Assembly (NCBI RefSeq): GCF_022900255.1
Contig: NZ_JALIRM010000005.1
Coordinates: 1-64,000 of the forward strand
Source: Lederbergia wuyishanensis
GTDB taxonomy: Bacteria > Bacillota > Bacilli > Bacillales > Bacillaceae_C
Length of the DNA stretch: 64,000 nucleotides
Direction of reading: 5' to 3'
The first letter of the stretch is position 1. Each line of letters opens with the position of its first letter. Under the pieces are notes generated by a model. The model made no database searches. It saw only the letters and a list, made by a program, of their open reading frames with translations, and was not told the origin of the DNA. The position numbers and the translations under genes are program-made. Positions 55,090-64,000 of this stretch are shown here, one piece after another.

Positions 55090-55779
55090 ATGGAATTTGT
55101 TTATCAGGGAAAGACAAAGGATGTATATTCTCTAGATGATGGAAATTATTTGTTGAAATTTAAAGATGATGTTACAGGCGAAGATGGGGTTTTTGATCCA
55201 GGAGCAAACACGGTCGGATTGCAGATTGAAGGCGCTGGAAAAGCAGGACTTCGTTTGACACAATTCTTCTTTGAAATTTTGCGGGAAAAAGGGATACCTA
55301 CTCATTATGTGAGTGCAAATGTAGACGCTGCTGAAATGATTGTGAAGCCTGCTAAAATTTTTGGACATGGCCTTGAAGTCATATGTCGTTATCGTGCGGT
55401 TGGGAGTTTTTTACGCAGATACGGTAAATATGCTGTGGAAGGACAAGAATTAGATTCATTTGTTGAAGTGACCTTGAAAGATGATGAACGCCAAGACCCT
55501 CCAATAAGTGCTGATGCACTCAATATGTTGGGCATATTATCCCTTTCAGAATATGAAGAATTAAAAAATTTGACTCAAAAAATTAGCGGTATTGTAAAAG
55601 AAGAATTGCAAAAAAGAAACATCGAATTATATGATATTAAGCTAGAATTCGGAAGAACCGTAAACGGCAATGAAATAATGTTAATCGATGAAATCTCTGG
55701 TGGAAACATGCGAGCCTATAAAGATGGGGTTTATATTGAACCTTTGGAATTAGAGAAACTGTTAGTAGCTCAGTTGTAA
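55090..55779 (+). CDS. SAICAR synthetase-family protein (PurC-like)
   Basis: 229 aa. YQGKTKDVYSLDDGNYLLKFKDD is the N-terminal ATP-binding part, RYRAVGSFLRRYG the middle and LEFGRTVNGNEIMLIDEISGGNMR the SAICAR-synthetase signature. It should ligate aspartate to CAIR in purine synthesis. It stands outside a pur operon and differs from the usual Bacillus PurC (short N-terminus, VFDPGANTVGLQI insert), so it may be a second, specialised copy. A deaminase gene follows after 23 nt. Confidence 0.8.
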   Translation: MEFVYQGKTKDVYSLDDGNYLLKFKDDVTGEDGVFDPGANTVGLQIEGAGKAGLRLTQFFFEILREKGIPTHYVSANVDAAEMIVKPAKIFGHGLEVICRYRAVGSFLRRYGKYAVEGQELDSFVEVTLKDDERQDPPISADALNMLGILSLSEYEELKNLTQKISGIVKEELQKRNIELYDIKLEFGRTVNGNEIMLIDEISGGNMRAYKDGVYIEPLELEKLLVAQL

Positions 55780-55802
55780 ATGATACTTTTGGAGGTGACA
55801 AG

Positions 55803-56252
55803 ATGGATCGTTTTATGAAAAGAGCTGTTGAACTTGCCGCCAATAACGTAAAAGAAGGTGGACAGCCGTTTGGTGCTGTACTCGTAAAAGACGATGAGAT
55901 AATAGCCGAAGGTGTAAATGAGCTTCACTTGAAATATGATGTAAGTGGACATGCCGAACTTCTTGCTATCCGTAAAGCGCAGGAACAATTGCAAACGGTA
56001 AACCTAGATGGCTACACTATGTATGCAAGTGGCGAGCCATGCCCAATGTGTTTGACGGCTATTTATTTCTCGGGTATTAAAAAGATATACTACTGTGCAT
56101 CAATTGAAGATGCCAAGGAAGTAGGACTAGGTGCTTCCAATTTTATATATAAAGACTTGTCATTACCAAGGGAACAACGGTCAATTGACATTATACATAT
56201 GCCGCTGGAATCCGGAACGGCTAATCCGTTGTCAGAATGGGCTAAAAGGTAA
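55803..56252 (+). CDS. Nucleoside/guanine deaminase (CDA fold)
   Basis: 149 aa. Zinc site SGHAELLA (H50, catalytic E52) and PCPMC (C80, C83). Similar to B. subtilis guanine deaminase GuaD, including the late FIYKDL segment. Deaminates guanine or a related base or nucleoside. Co-directional and close to the purC-like gene, which points to purine metabolism. Confidence 0.85.
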   Translation: MDRFMKRAVELAANNVKEGGQPFGAVLVKDDEIIAEGVNELHLKYDVSGHAELLAIRKAQEQLQTVNLDGYTMYASGEPCPMCLTAIYFSGIKKIYYCASIEDAKEVGLGASNFIYKDLSLPREQRSIDIIHMPLESGTANPLSEWAKR

Positions 56253-56414
56253 GTTCTTTTCTCAAATTATTTGGACTTCAAACATTTAGTCATTAACCTG
56301 AGAAAAGAACCCCAACTTTATAAGAAGCACTAAACTTCATTGATTAGGTGTTAAAGCCAGCTTTGGGCTTTTATAAAATCAACACAATTTACGAAACAGT
56401 CATTAAGTAATAAT

Positions 56415-56460
56415 ATGGTCAGTTCTTATCCACACTTTTTGGGGAAAGGGCTGACCTTTT
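56415..56460 (+). terminator. Probable terminator
   Basis: An imperfect stem GGTCAG...CTGACC with a GGGG/CC-containing interior and a TTTT tail, 160 nt after the deaminase stop. Confidence 0.65.
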
Positions 56461-56545
56461 GCATTTAAGCAAGAATTCATAAAAAACCGGGCCACTAATA
56501 AAAGTTTGATGATTTTCCACGTGCACACTATGAACTCTAACCAAT

Positions 56546-56750
56546 CGCAGTATAATTGTGATAACTCATAGAGATGTGCAATGCATCGGGATGAATCGCA
56601 GCATAATTACGAAAAATCCGGAAGAAGTGCTGCGAATCGGTCTGAATCGCGGCATAATTGTAATAAATGTGGGAGAAGTGCTGCGTATCGCGCTAAACCC
56701 CAACATAATTGCGATATATCTGGAAGATGTGCGGTGCATTTTGCTCAAGC
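56546..56750. repeat. 51-bp tandem repeat array, 4 units
   Basis: Units at 56546, 56597, 56648 and 56699, period exactly 51 bp. Consensus CGCAGCATAATT...GTGCTGCGAATCG. CGCAGCA and TGCTGCG in each unit are perfect inverted arms about 23 nt apart. Its core (CATAAT) resembles that of the 21366 array. The rest of the 681-nt gap 56253-56933 shows no gene. Confidence 0.88.
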
Positions 56751-56933
56751 GTGAATGAATTGGGTGAAATTTGAGTTTCATCTACGGATAACGAACATTC
56801 TCAATCCAGATTTTTCATTAACGCCGAATCTATGTATACTATTTAAAAGAAACGAAACTTATTAACGAATTTGTACGTCTATAAAAATTGAAGATATCTT
56901 AACCAGATATTTAAAGAAAGAAAGGGAACAGAT

Positions 56934-57971
56934 ATGGCAATTTTAAAGCAACGAAAAAATAAAGTTTTTGCAGTGATTTGCCTTTTGCTTGTTATCACGT
57001 TTTTTATTCCAACGCCATACTACCTCTTTCAACCTGGGTCTGTGGAAGAACTCGGTTCTAAAGTAACAGTAGAGGGCGGCGATAAAACGTCTAAGGGAAA
57101 TCTGTATTTAACGACGGTTCTTTCATTAAGAGCGAGTAATATTTATTATTTAGCATATGGGATGGTTGCTCCGCACACTGATTTACGAAAAGTGAAGGAA
57201 GTTAGGGGTGACATGACCGACGAAGAGTATAGCAAAATTTTAGAACATATGATGACAACATCACAACAGCATGCTCTTGTAGCGGGACTTCGTGCTGCGG
57301 GAGAAAAGGTAAATGTTCAACCAAATGGAATTTTTGTTACGACCATTCTTGATACATCAACTGCAAAAGGAAAACTTAAAGTTGGCGATATCATAACACA
57401 AGTCGATGATCAGCCTGTTTCAAAATCAACTGATTTCCTTGATTATCTTTCTAAGAAAAAGGTCGGAGATACTGTTAAATTGATGTTTAATCGTGACAGT
57501 ACTGTAAAAACAGCAAATGTTGAGCTCATTCCGATTACGAATAGCCCAAATCGAGCAGGAGTTGGGATTGGACCTGAAGATCAGTTTAAAGTGGAAACAG
57601 ACCGAACTGTTAAAATTAATGCTGAGGATATTGGTGGGCCATCGGCTGGACTAATGTTTTCACTCGAAGTTTATAATCAGTTGACTGCTGGAGATGTAAC
57701 TAAAGGCTATGAAATAGCAGGTACCGGTACAATTGATATGGATGGAAATGTAGGTCAAATTGGTGGAATCCGTGAAAAAATAACCGCTGTTCATAAAGCA
57801 GGAATGGATATTTTCTTCTGTCCTGCAGATATTTTAGACAATGATACGAATGAAAAAGATGTAAAAGACGAAGTACAAAAAGAAGGATATAAAGTGAAAA
57901 TCGTTCCTGTTAAAACGATACAAGAGGCGATTGATTACTTAGATAAGATACCGCCTAAGGAGGGGAAATAG
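56934..57971 (+). CDS. YlbL/SepM-type membrane-anchored PDZ-Lon serine protease
   Basis: 345 aa. One N-terminal membrane segment (about 11-31), a PDZ domain (about 125-200) and a Lon-type protease domain with S237 in GGPSAGLM and K282 in GGIREKITAVHKAG, the Ser-Lys dyad. Faces the cell exterior. YlbL in B. subtilis has been linked to the DNA-damage response, and SepM in streptococci trims a peptide pheromone; the substrate here is unknown. The next gene starts directly at its stop. Confidence 0.88.
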   Translation: MAILKQRKNKVFAVICLLLVITFFIPTPYYLFQPGSVEELGSKVTVEGGDKTSKGNLYLTTVLSLRASNIYYLAYGMVAPHTDLRKVKEVRGDMTDEEYSKILEHMMTTSQQHALVAGLRAAGEKVNVQPNGIFVTTILDTSTAKGKLKVGDIITQVDDQPVSKSTDFLDYLSKKKVGDTVKLMFNRDSTVKTANVELIPITNSPNRAGVGIGPEDQFKVETDRTVKINAEDIGGPSAGLMFSLEVYNQLTAGDVTKGYEIAGTGTIDMDGNVGQIGGIREKITAVHKAGMDIFFCPADILDNDTNEKDVKDEVQKEGYKVKIVPVKTIQEAIDYLDKIPPKEGK

Positions 57972-58883
57972 TTGAAACAGTGGTACAAAATTATAATTGC
58001 AGTCCTAGTTAGTATGAGTTTTATCATAAGTGGAATTGGATCAGCACATGCAGATCAAAACACGGATGAGGATGTAATTAATGAAAAATTGGGTCTTCCT
58101 ATCGTTGTTTATGGTGAGACATTAACGGCAGAGCAAAAAGATGAAGTAAGAAAACTATTAAAAGTAAATGATCCATCAAAGGTAGAAGAGATTACAGTTA
58201 CTGCAAAAGACTTGGCAAGGCTAATAGATGGAAATCCAAATTCAAGAATGTTTTCCTCTGCAAAAATAACGTTGAAGGAAAAAGGAAATGGCCTAGTTGT
58301 AACGCGTGTGACACCGGAAAATATTACGGAAGTAACAGAAGAAATGTATGCCAACGCTATGCTGACGGCCGGTATTGAAAATGCTACTGTAGATGTTGTA
58401 TCTCCGGTTAAAGTAACGGGTCATTCTGCACTAGTCGGAATTTATAAAGCGTATGAAAGCCGCGGAGAGACCTTGGATAAAGATAGGATGGAAGTGGCAA
58501 ATGAGGAGCTTGATTTAGCGACAGACCTAGCTGGAAAAGACGGTCTCGATGATGAAAAAGTTAGTGAACTTTTAACAGAAATTAAAAAGGCGATTGCTGA
58601 CCAAAATCCTGCCACTAGAGAAGATGTAGAGAAGATAGTGGAAGAACAACTGAAAAAGATGAAGATTGAACTTAGTCCAGAAGATAGGCAATTATTGATT
58701 GATTTATTTGAAAAAATGCGTTCAATTAATATTGATTTTGGAAATGTAAAGACCCAACTTGAAGATATTTCTAAAGATATAAAGAAGAAGTTGGAGAATG
58801 TAATCGGTGATGAAGGCTTCTGGGATAGTGTTAGCAATTTCTTTAAAAAACTTTTTGAATCTATTGCGAATCTATTTAAATAA
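57972..58883 (+). CDS. Secreted DUF1002 protein (YpuA-like)
   Basis: 303 aa. Signal peptide (hydrophobic core about 5-22, AHA-type cleavage before D). DUF1002 region around 35-220 (LGLPIVVYGETLTAEQKDEVRK; TGHSALVGIYKAYESRGETLD). A charged helical C-terminus follows, ending in an amphipathic stretch (FKKLFESIANLFK). The TTG start follows the upstream TAG with no gap, using an AAGGAGGGG site inside the protease gene, so translation is coupled. Possibly a substrate or partner of the protease. Function unknown. Confidence 0.83.
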   Translation: MKQWYKIIIAVLVSMSFIISGIGSAHADQNTDEDVINEKLGLPIVVYGETLTAEQKDEVRKLLKVNDPSKVEEITVTAKDLARLIDGNPNSRMFSSAKITLKEKGNGLVVTRVTPENITEVTEEMYANAMLTAGIENATVDVVSPVKVTGHSALVGIYKAYESRGETLDKDRMEVANEELDLATDLAGKDGLDDEKVSELLTEIKKAIADQNPATREDVEKIVEEQLKKMKIELSPEDRQLLIDLFEKMRSINIDFGNVKTQLEDISKDIKKKLENVIGDEGFWDSVSNFFKKLFESIANLFK

Positions 58884-58895
58884 TATAGAAAACAG

Positions 58896-58939
58896 AGGAC
58901 AGCATGAACATTTTAAAATGTTTCACTGTCCTTTTTTAT
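58896..58939 (+). terminator. Rho-independent terminator
   Basis: Outer stem aggacag/ctgtcct with an inner aacattttaaaatgtt dyad and a T-run. Confidence 0.88.
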
Positions 58940-58999
58940 ATAATTTTAGAGCTTAATAGGGTTATAATAATGAAAAGGTTTTCTAAGGGGGAGAAGAAA

Positions 59000-60043
59000 T
59001 TGGCTAGTGTTATGAATGCAGCTGTTTTAAACAAGCCTCTAGATATTGAGGTAAAACAAGTAACAATTCCTAAACCGAAAAAGGATGAAGCACTAGTAAA
59101 AGTATATTGCATCGGTGTCTGCGGCTCTGACGTCCATTATTATGAACATGGGAAAATCGGCAGATATAAGGTAAAAGAACCTCTCATTTTGGGTCATGAA
59201 TTGGCTGGCGAAGTAGTTGAAATAGGCGATGATGTGTCACATATTTCAGTTGGAGACCGTGTTGCTGTTGAGCCTGGTGTTACTTGTGGAAGATGTAATT
59301 ACTGCAAATCGGGAAGGTACAACTTATGCACGGATGTTGTTTTTATGGCAACTCCTCCTGTTGATGGTGCTTGGGCTGAATATATCACGATCCGTAGTGA
59401 TTTCCTTTTCAAAATTCCGGATGAGATGTCTTACGAAGAAGGAGCATTGCTAGAACCACTCTCTGTAGGTATACATGCTATGCAGCGTGGAAAGGCATCT
59501 ATGGCTGATCGACTTTTTGTCAGCGGACTTGGTCCAATTGGGCTGTTAGCTATTCAAGCAGCAAAAATGTTTGGGATTACTGAAATATTTGCAAGTGATG
59601 TTGTGCCTTTTAGAAGAGAACTCGCTAAGGAATTGGGAGTTACTGCTGTTTTTGACCCAATTCAGGAAGATATTAATGAGCTTATTTCAACATTGACTGA
59701 GCAAAAAGGTGTAAATTTAGTAGTAGAGACATCTGGTAATAGTAAAGCTATTTCCGATACGATTAAAATAGTAGATAGAGGCGGTCGCATTGTTCTTATA
59801 GGGCTTCCAACTTCGGACTCCATTCCATTAGATATTAACCAATTAATTGATGGGGAAATTGATGTTTATGGCGTATTTCGTTATGCAAATACATATCCGA
59901 TTGCAATTCAGTCACTAAGTAATTCGAAGGTTAATATTGAAAAAATCATTACACACAAATATTCGTTAAATGATATCAAAGAGGCCGTTGAGCTTGCTCG
60001 TACTGAAAAAAATACTAGTGTAAAAGTGATGATATACCCTTAA
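59000..60043 (+). CDS. Zinc-dependent polyol (sorbitol/xylitol) dehydrogenase
   Basis: 347 aa MDR-family enzyme. Catalytic zinc site [14 protein letters not shown] and GHELAGEV; structural zinc cysteines in [18 protein letters not shown] fold [16 protein letters not shown]. Similar to B. subtilis GutB. Oxidises a polyol to a ketose. Start chosen at the TTG at 59000 after AAGGGGGAG; longer frames run into the terminator upstream. The acyl-CoA dehydrogenase gene follows after 25 nt. Confidence 0.87.
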   Translation: MASVMNAAVLNKPLDIEVKQVTIPKPKKDEALVKVYCIGVCGSDVHYYEHGKIGRYKVKEPLILGHELAGEVVEIGDDVSHISVGDRVAVEPGVTCGRCNYCKSGRYNLCTDVVFMATPPVDGAWAEYITIRSDFLFKIPDEMSYEEGALLEPLSVGIHAMQRGKASMADRLFVSGLGPIGLLAIQAAKMFGITEIFASDVVPFRRELAKELGVTAVFDPIQEDINELISTLTEQKGVNLVVETSGNSKAISDTIKIVDRGGRIVLIGLPTSDSIPLDINQLIDGEIDVYGVFRYANTYPIAIQSLSNSKVNIEKIITHKYSLNDIKEAVELARTEKNTSVKVMIYP

Positions 60044-60068
60044 AATAAAGCAAAAGCGAGGTGCTACT

Positions 60069-61241
60069 ATGAAATATAAAGACTACTTTATCCGAAATGA
60101 AAGAGAACAAAAATTTGCCGAAATGGCTGACAAGCTGGCTGTGAATTTTGCAAAAAGAGCATACGAGCATGACGTTGAAGGGTCATTCCCATTTGAAAAC
60201 TTCGAAGATATGAAAGTAGCTGGTTATTTAAAAACGACTGTTCCGAAAGAATATGGTGGTGATGGAGCCTCTTTATACGAAATGGTTCTAATGCAAGAAA
60301 GGATTGCAAAAGGAGATGGCTCTACTGCACTTGGCGTAGGTTGGCATGTGGGAATGATGCTTAGTTTAAGAGAAAGCCGAGAATGGCCAGAAGAATTGTT
60401 TAAGGATTTTTGCAAAAAGGTAGTAGAAGAAGGTGAAATGATCAATTCTTTTGCGAGTGAACGAGCTACTGGCAGTCCCGCACGAGGCGGTAGACCACAA
60501 ACGACAGCAGAGAAAACAACTGACGGATGGGTTATAACTGGTAGAAAAACATTTAGCACATTAAGCCCAATTCTAAATTATTTTACTGTAAGTGCAGGGA
60601 TTAATGATGAGAATAAAATCGGTCGTTTCTTAGTTCAAAAGTCAGACAATGTTAAAGTCGAAGAAACGTGGAATACCATGAGCATGAGAGCGACGGGAAG
60701 CCACGACGTTATTTTGGACAATGTGTTTGTCCCTGATTCAGCGTTGATCGAAATAGAAGTACCGGGTGGGAAAACGCATCATCAAGGTGACTCGGGATGG
60801 ATGTTGCATATTCCTGCTTGCTACATCGGAATTGCCCATGCAGCGCGAGATTTTGCTGTACAATATGCACTAAATTATCGTCCTAATAGCTTGCCAGGCC
60901 CGATTGCTGAGGTAGATCATATTCAGCAAAAAATTGGAAAAATAGAAGCGGAGTTAAAAACGGCCAGAATGTTTCTTTATTCTGTAGCTGATCGATGGGA
61001 CAAAAATCCAGATGAGCGCCCTCAGCTTAAATCTGAATTAGGTCTTGCTAAATACGTCGCAACAAATTCCGCGCTGTCAATCGTAGATCAAGCGATGCGA
61101 ATTGTTGGAGGGGCAAGTCTTTCTCGAAAACTTCCTTTGGAGAGAATGTATCGTGATGTGAGAGCTGGATTGCATAATCCACCAGCGGATGATGTAGTTC
61201 TAAAGGGATTAGCAATGGCAGCACTTTGGCCAAAAAATTAA
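60069..61241 (+). CDS. Acyl-CoA dehydrogenase-family flavoprotein
   Basis: 390 aa. Three-domain acyl-CoA dehydrogenase layout: N-terminal helices with [20 protein letters not shown], the middle beta domain ([31 protein letters not shown]) and a C-terminal helical domain ([31 protein letters not shown]). The usual catalytic Glu position is not clear, so it may be a monooxygenase-like member (e.g. DszC type) rather than a beta-oxidation enzyme. Confidence 0.8.
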   Translation: MKYKDYFIRNEREQKFAEMADKLAVNFAKRAYEHDVEGSFPFENFEDMKVAGYLKTTVPKEYGGDGASLYEMVLMQERIAKGDGSTALGVGWHVGMMLSLRESREWPEELFKDFCKKVVEEGEMINSFASERATGSPARGGRPQTTAEKTTDGWVITGRKTFSTLSPILNYFTVSAGINDENKIGRFLVQKSDNVKVEETWNTMSMRATGSHDVILDNVFVPDSALIEIEVPGGKTHHQGDSGWMLHIPACYIGIAHAARDFAVQYALNYRPNSLPGPIAEVDHIQQKIGKIEAELKTARMFLYSVADRWDKNPDERPQLKSELGLAKYVATNSALSIVDQAMRIVGGASLSRKLPLERMYRDVRAGLHNPPADDVVLKGLAMAALWPKN

Positions 61242-61257
61242 TTAGGAGAGAAAATTC

Positions 61258-62646
61258 ATGACAACTAAGGCATATATAACTTTTTCAAATAATTCACTTG
61301 TGGAGAATGATCCTCAATTAAAAGAATTTATTCAAAACCACCAAGGCAGGTTTATTACTCTGTTATTGGACGGAAACGTGTATGCAATCATCAAAGAAAA
61401 TAAAACAGAAGATAGTACATATGAAGATGTAAGACATATGGCAGGTTCAATTGCTAGGGAGTTGAGTGGGAGAAAGATCCCATCTGTTATATTGGAAGGC
61501 GCCGTTTTAGAAAGTGGTTTTTCTAAATTAGATAAAGGAAAATCTGTTTGTGCCTTTATTGAAGGTTGGGAGTTAGGTTCCTATCAATTTTTAACTTATA
61601 AATCTGATAAAAAATCATTTAAAACAGAATTGGAATTAGTAGATTGTGAAGATGTTCAGTCTTCTGTTAAAGAAGGAAAAGCAAGGGCTAAGGCAGTAGC
61701 TTTTTCAAGAGATTTGATGAATGAAATTCCAAGTACGTTAAATCCAGAAACGTATCCTGAAATACTTGAAAAAGAATTCGAAAATACTGATGCAAAAGTT
61801 CAAATTTTCCGTGGAAAGCAGTTAGAAGAAAGGCAAATGAACGGAGTATTGGCTGTATGCAGGGGAAGTAAATATGAACCATCATTTGTAGAAATTTCAT
61901 ATTGTACTGATAAAACGAAGCCTCATGTCGTCCTAGTTGGAAAAGGGGTTACCTTTGATACAGGCGGTATTAGTTTAAAAAGAGGTGCAGATATCAGTGA
62001 TATGAAAATGGATATGGGTGGATCTGCTGCAGTTGCTGGTGCGATGAAGCTCCTAGTAGATATGAAGGCAAATGTAAATGTAACAGCGCTTATCCCAATG
62101 GTAGAAAATATGCCTGATAGTCATTCCTTCCTGCCGTCTGAAGTAATTCATTATAAAAATGGATTAACGGTGCAAGTTGGAAATACAGATGCTGAAGGAA
62201 GACTAATATTAGCTGATGGTTTAATTCGCGCAGGAGAACTAGAAGCAGACTATGTTGTCGATATCGCTACTTTAACGGGAGCGATTGGAAATGCACTCGG
62301 ATCTAAAATCGCTGGTGTTTTTGGTGATGAAGAATTGGCTGATGAAATGAAAAAAATCGGTAGAGAAGATGGAGATTATGTGTGGCCAATGCCTCTCATA
62401 GACGATTATGATTCCTATTTGAACAGCGATTATGCAGACCTCTGCAACATTAGTTCAAGAGGGGAGGCTGGCTCCATTACGGCAGGTTTATTCTTACGTA
62501 GATTTGTTCCGACATCGAGTAAATGGTTACATATCGATATGGCTGGTGTTATGTCTAGCAACCGTGCAACAGGTTACTATCCTAAAACAGCATCAGGGTT
62601 CGGCGCACGTCTTTTAGCTGATTTTACGACACATGTATCAAAATAA
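61258..62646 (+). CDS. pepA: Leucyl aminopeptidase (M17)
   Basis: 462 aa. C-terminal M17 catalytic domain with VLVGKGVTFDTGGISLK (first Lys and Asp ligands), MKMDMGGSAAVAGAM and NTDAEGRLILADGL; ATLTGAIGNALG follows. Two-metal cytosolic aminopeptidase, hexameric. The N-terminal domain (about 1-150) is diverged. 16 nt after the acyl-CoA dehydrogenase gene, so probably co-transcribed. Confidence 0.92.
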   Translation: MTTKAYITFSNNSLVENDPQLKEFIQNHQGRFITLLLDGNVYAIIKENKTEDSTYEDVRHMAGSIARELSGRKIPSVILEGAVLESGFSKLDKGKSVCAFIEGWELGSYQFLTYKSDKKSFKTELELVDCEDVQSSVKEGKARAKAVAFSRDLMNEIPSTLNPETYPEILEKEFENTDAKVQIFRGKQLEERQMNGVLAVCRGSKYEPSFVEISYCTDKTKPHVVLVGKGVTFDTGGISLKRGADISDMKMDMGGSAAVAGAMKLLVDMKANVNVTALIPMVENMPDSHSFLPSEVIHYKNGLTVQVGNTDAEGRLILADGLIRAGELEADYVVDIATLTGAIGNALGSKIAGVFGDEELADEMKKIGREDGDYVWPMPLIDDYDSYLNSDYADLCNISSRGEAGSITAGLFLRRFVPTSSKWLHIDMAGVMSSNRATGYYPKTASGFGARLLADFTTHVSK

Positions 62647-62740
62647 AAAATAGAATACATGTTTTGTTATTAAAGTTTTGGCTAAAACGTTCGAATGTTA
62701 AAAAGTCCGAAATTCCAACAATTAAAAATATCGTAATAAA

Positions 62741-62790
62741 GAAAGACCCTTCCATTCCGAATTAATAGGATGGTGGGGTCTATTCTTTTA
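62741..62790. terminator. Terminator between convergent genes
   Basis: Imperfect stem (agaccc-ttcca / ggatgg-tggggtct) with A-rich left and T-rich right flanks, between pepA and the DUF1646 gene. Confidence 0.75.
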
Positions 62791-62813
62791 ATGAAAAGCA
62801 AACTCTTTACTTT

Positions 62814-63830
62814 TTACCCGAATATTAAAATTACAATAAAATAAACAGCCATTGCAATTAAGCCTACAGGTACTCCAAAACGTGCCCATTCGCGGCTTGT
62901 AATGTTTAGTTTTCCTGCTGCAATGATATTAGGAATATTCCCTGGTATGAGCATTCCTCCACTGATTAGAAGACCGAGCAAGATTGCTTTAATTGTAGGC
63001 TCGTCCATTGCAGGGCTAATTTCTGCCGCGGCTAATGTTGCGTTGTCTAAAATAGCTGAAATCATGTTAATCCAGTATAACAATAGTGGGCTAAGGCCAA
63101 GTAAATATTTTTCAATAAACGGTTCAAACCCAGCTCCAAGTAATGTTAACCCCATAACGAATAAATAGATTTTTATTGCTCGAATGATAATTTCTCCGTA
63201 GCTTTCAGAAGTTTGTTGGGCAGCTAACCCAGTATCTGATTGTTTAGGGCTAACAAGAATAGCAGCAAGGATTCCGAATATGGTTACCGCTGGGATAACA
63301 TCGATGCCAATTAATTCGAGTAAATAAAAGAAATCTTCATTTAATTTGCTGATAGCAATCGTGGATAAAGGCTCGCCAATTGGTGTTAGTGCTGCACCTA
63401 GACCAATCGAAAAACAGGCTAGAACAACAAGACGCAATTCTGATTGACGGTCAAGCCTTAGTACACTAACAATTACAACTAACACGATTGCAGCGATAAT
63501 AGCCGTGATGACACTAGAAATGAGGCCAAGAAAAATAACAGTTAACGCGACGAACAGTCTAAAAGGAATTGCTTTGCTAACACCTAATATCCCATTTTCT
63601 ACTGGTTTTTGAAGCCATTTGAATAATAAGCCTGCAATAAGTACAGCTAATGTAATATGTACTGGATCTTCCAATGCTTTCATAAACAAACTTCTATCCA
63701 ATACGTGGCTGATGAAAGCAGCTGCAAGACCCATGATAAATAAGAAAGCTTCTAAGTTGTGTTCAACCTTTTTTACAGTAAAAGGTAAAAACAATACGAG
63801 TATTAAGATGATTGTTAATCCGAGTATCAT
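62814..63830 (-). CDS. DUF1646 family membrane transporter
   Basis: 338 aa with about ten membrane segments. GLGAALTPIGEPLSTIAISKL (about 145-165) and WINMISAILDNATLAAAEISPAM are family landmarks and recall NhaD/ArsB-type cation antiporters. It is probably an ion transporter, substrate unknown. Start chosen at 63830 after AAGGAAGAG; the longer frame to 63896 has no ribosome site. Confidence 0.8.
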   Translation of the reverse strand: MILGLTIILILVLFLPFTVKKVEHNLEAFLFIMGLAAAFISHVLDRSLFMKALEDPVHITLAVLIAGLLFKWLQKPVENGILGVSKAIPFRLFVALTVIFLGLISSVITAIIAAIVLVVIVSVLRLDRQSELRLVVLACFSIGLGAALTPIGEPLSTIAISKLNEDFFYLLELIGIDVIPAVTIFGILAAILVSPKQSDTGLAAQQTSESYGEIIIRAIKIYLFVMGLTLLGAGFEPFIEKYLLGLSPLLLYWINMISAILDNATLAAAEISPAMDEPTIKAILLGLLISGGMLIPGNIPNIIAAGKLNITSREWARFGVPVGLIAMAVYFIVILIFG

Positions 63831-63960
63831 ATTCTCTTCCTTTACTTTTTTTTTTTCATTATAACATGAATTAATTTCAGTGATAGTTTCTAGCAATTAA
63901 ATGAGATGAAGGTCATACAATGGTTGAAAGTTATGCCAAAAAACATTGAAGGAGAGAATC

Positions 63961-64000
63961 ATGTTCTTTTCTAAAATCATTTCTAATGATTCACTGAAGA
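63961..64000 (+). CDS. Start of a gene cut by the window end
   Basis: An ATG 7 nt after AAGGAGAG opens a frame of 13 full codons (MFFSKIISNDSLK) to the window edge. The strong ribosome site makes it a likely real gene. Too short to assign. Confidence 0.55.
   Translation, partial: MFFSKIISNDSLK

Noticed and set aside
56558-56781. Overlapping frames on both strands within the 56.5 kb array
   Set aside because: Both are open because of the 51-bp period; neither has a ribosome site or recognisable domain.

Overview
The window looks like chromosomal DNA of a low-GC, endospore-former-type Gram-positive bacterium of the Bacillaceae. Evidence: strong AGGAGG-type ribosome sites, many TTG and GTG starts, sigma-A promoters, and a run of Bacillus-type regulatory signals (a PerR box at a catalase gene, a PyrR attenuator at a uracil permease gene, a BirA-like operator at bioY, CsoR/CstR-like operators). 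Many genes recall Bacillus subtilis loci (yrkD-J, yodB/catE/yodC, gltC, pyrP, gntK, pepT, ylbL). Assignments rest on reading the translations; no database search was possible.

Layout. 1-117: right end of an IS3-family element. 0.5-1.5 kb: two NUDIX hydrolases. 1.5-9.3 kb: sugar-catabolic region with a LacI regulator, a large GH94-like glycoside phosphorylase preceded by two LacI-type operators, a small esterase, a Gfo/Idh/MocA dehydrogenase and a sugar isomerase/epimerase. 9.4-10 kb: an 11-copy 51-bp tandem repeat. 10-17 kb: a FAD oxidoreductase, a chromate transporter and a persulfide/sulfane-sulfur module (CstR-type repressor, two TusA proteins, DsrE, four rhodanese domains, a persulfide dioxygenase-like MBL protein and a TauE/SafE exporter) with four matching operator-like sites. 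17-21 kb: a second epimerase and dehydrogenase set, paralogous to the first. 21.6-31.8 kb: catalase, 6-phosphogluconate dehydrogenase, a ROK regulator with gluconokinase, then a second ROK regulator, a DegT-type aminotransferase and a deacetylase. 32-38.4 kb: uracil permease, peptidase T, a redox-sensing HxlR regulator with a dioxygenase and nitroreductase, and a lactonase. 38.7-47 kb: an ECF sigma/anti-sigma operon, bioY-bioB, a duplicated membrane protein family beside a two-component system, and a cold-shock gene. 47.5-64 kb: an AcfC-like binding protein, a glycolate-oxidase-like/ChbG/serine-hydrolase operon, gdhA with a GltC-like regulator, a purC-like gene and a deaminase, an YlbL-type protease with a DUF1002 protein, a polyol dehydrogenase, an acyl-CoA dehydrogenase, a leucyl aminopeptidase and a DUF1646 transporter.

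How it works together. Lactonase, gluconokinase and 6-phosphogluconate dehydrogenase together cover oxidative pentose phosphate and gluconate use. Catalase, the HxlR quinone/electrophile locus and the persulfide module are stress-defence units. The most coherent system is the CstR-type module at 12.5-17 kb. Intergenic regions are unusually rich in repeats: 51-bp tandem arrays at three sites, 21-bp arrays at one, and at least six copies of a dispersed structured repeat.
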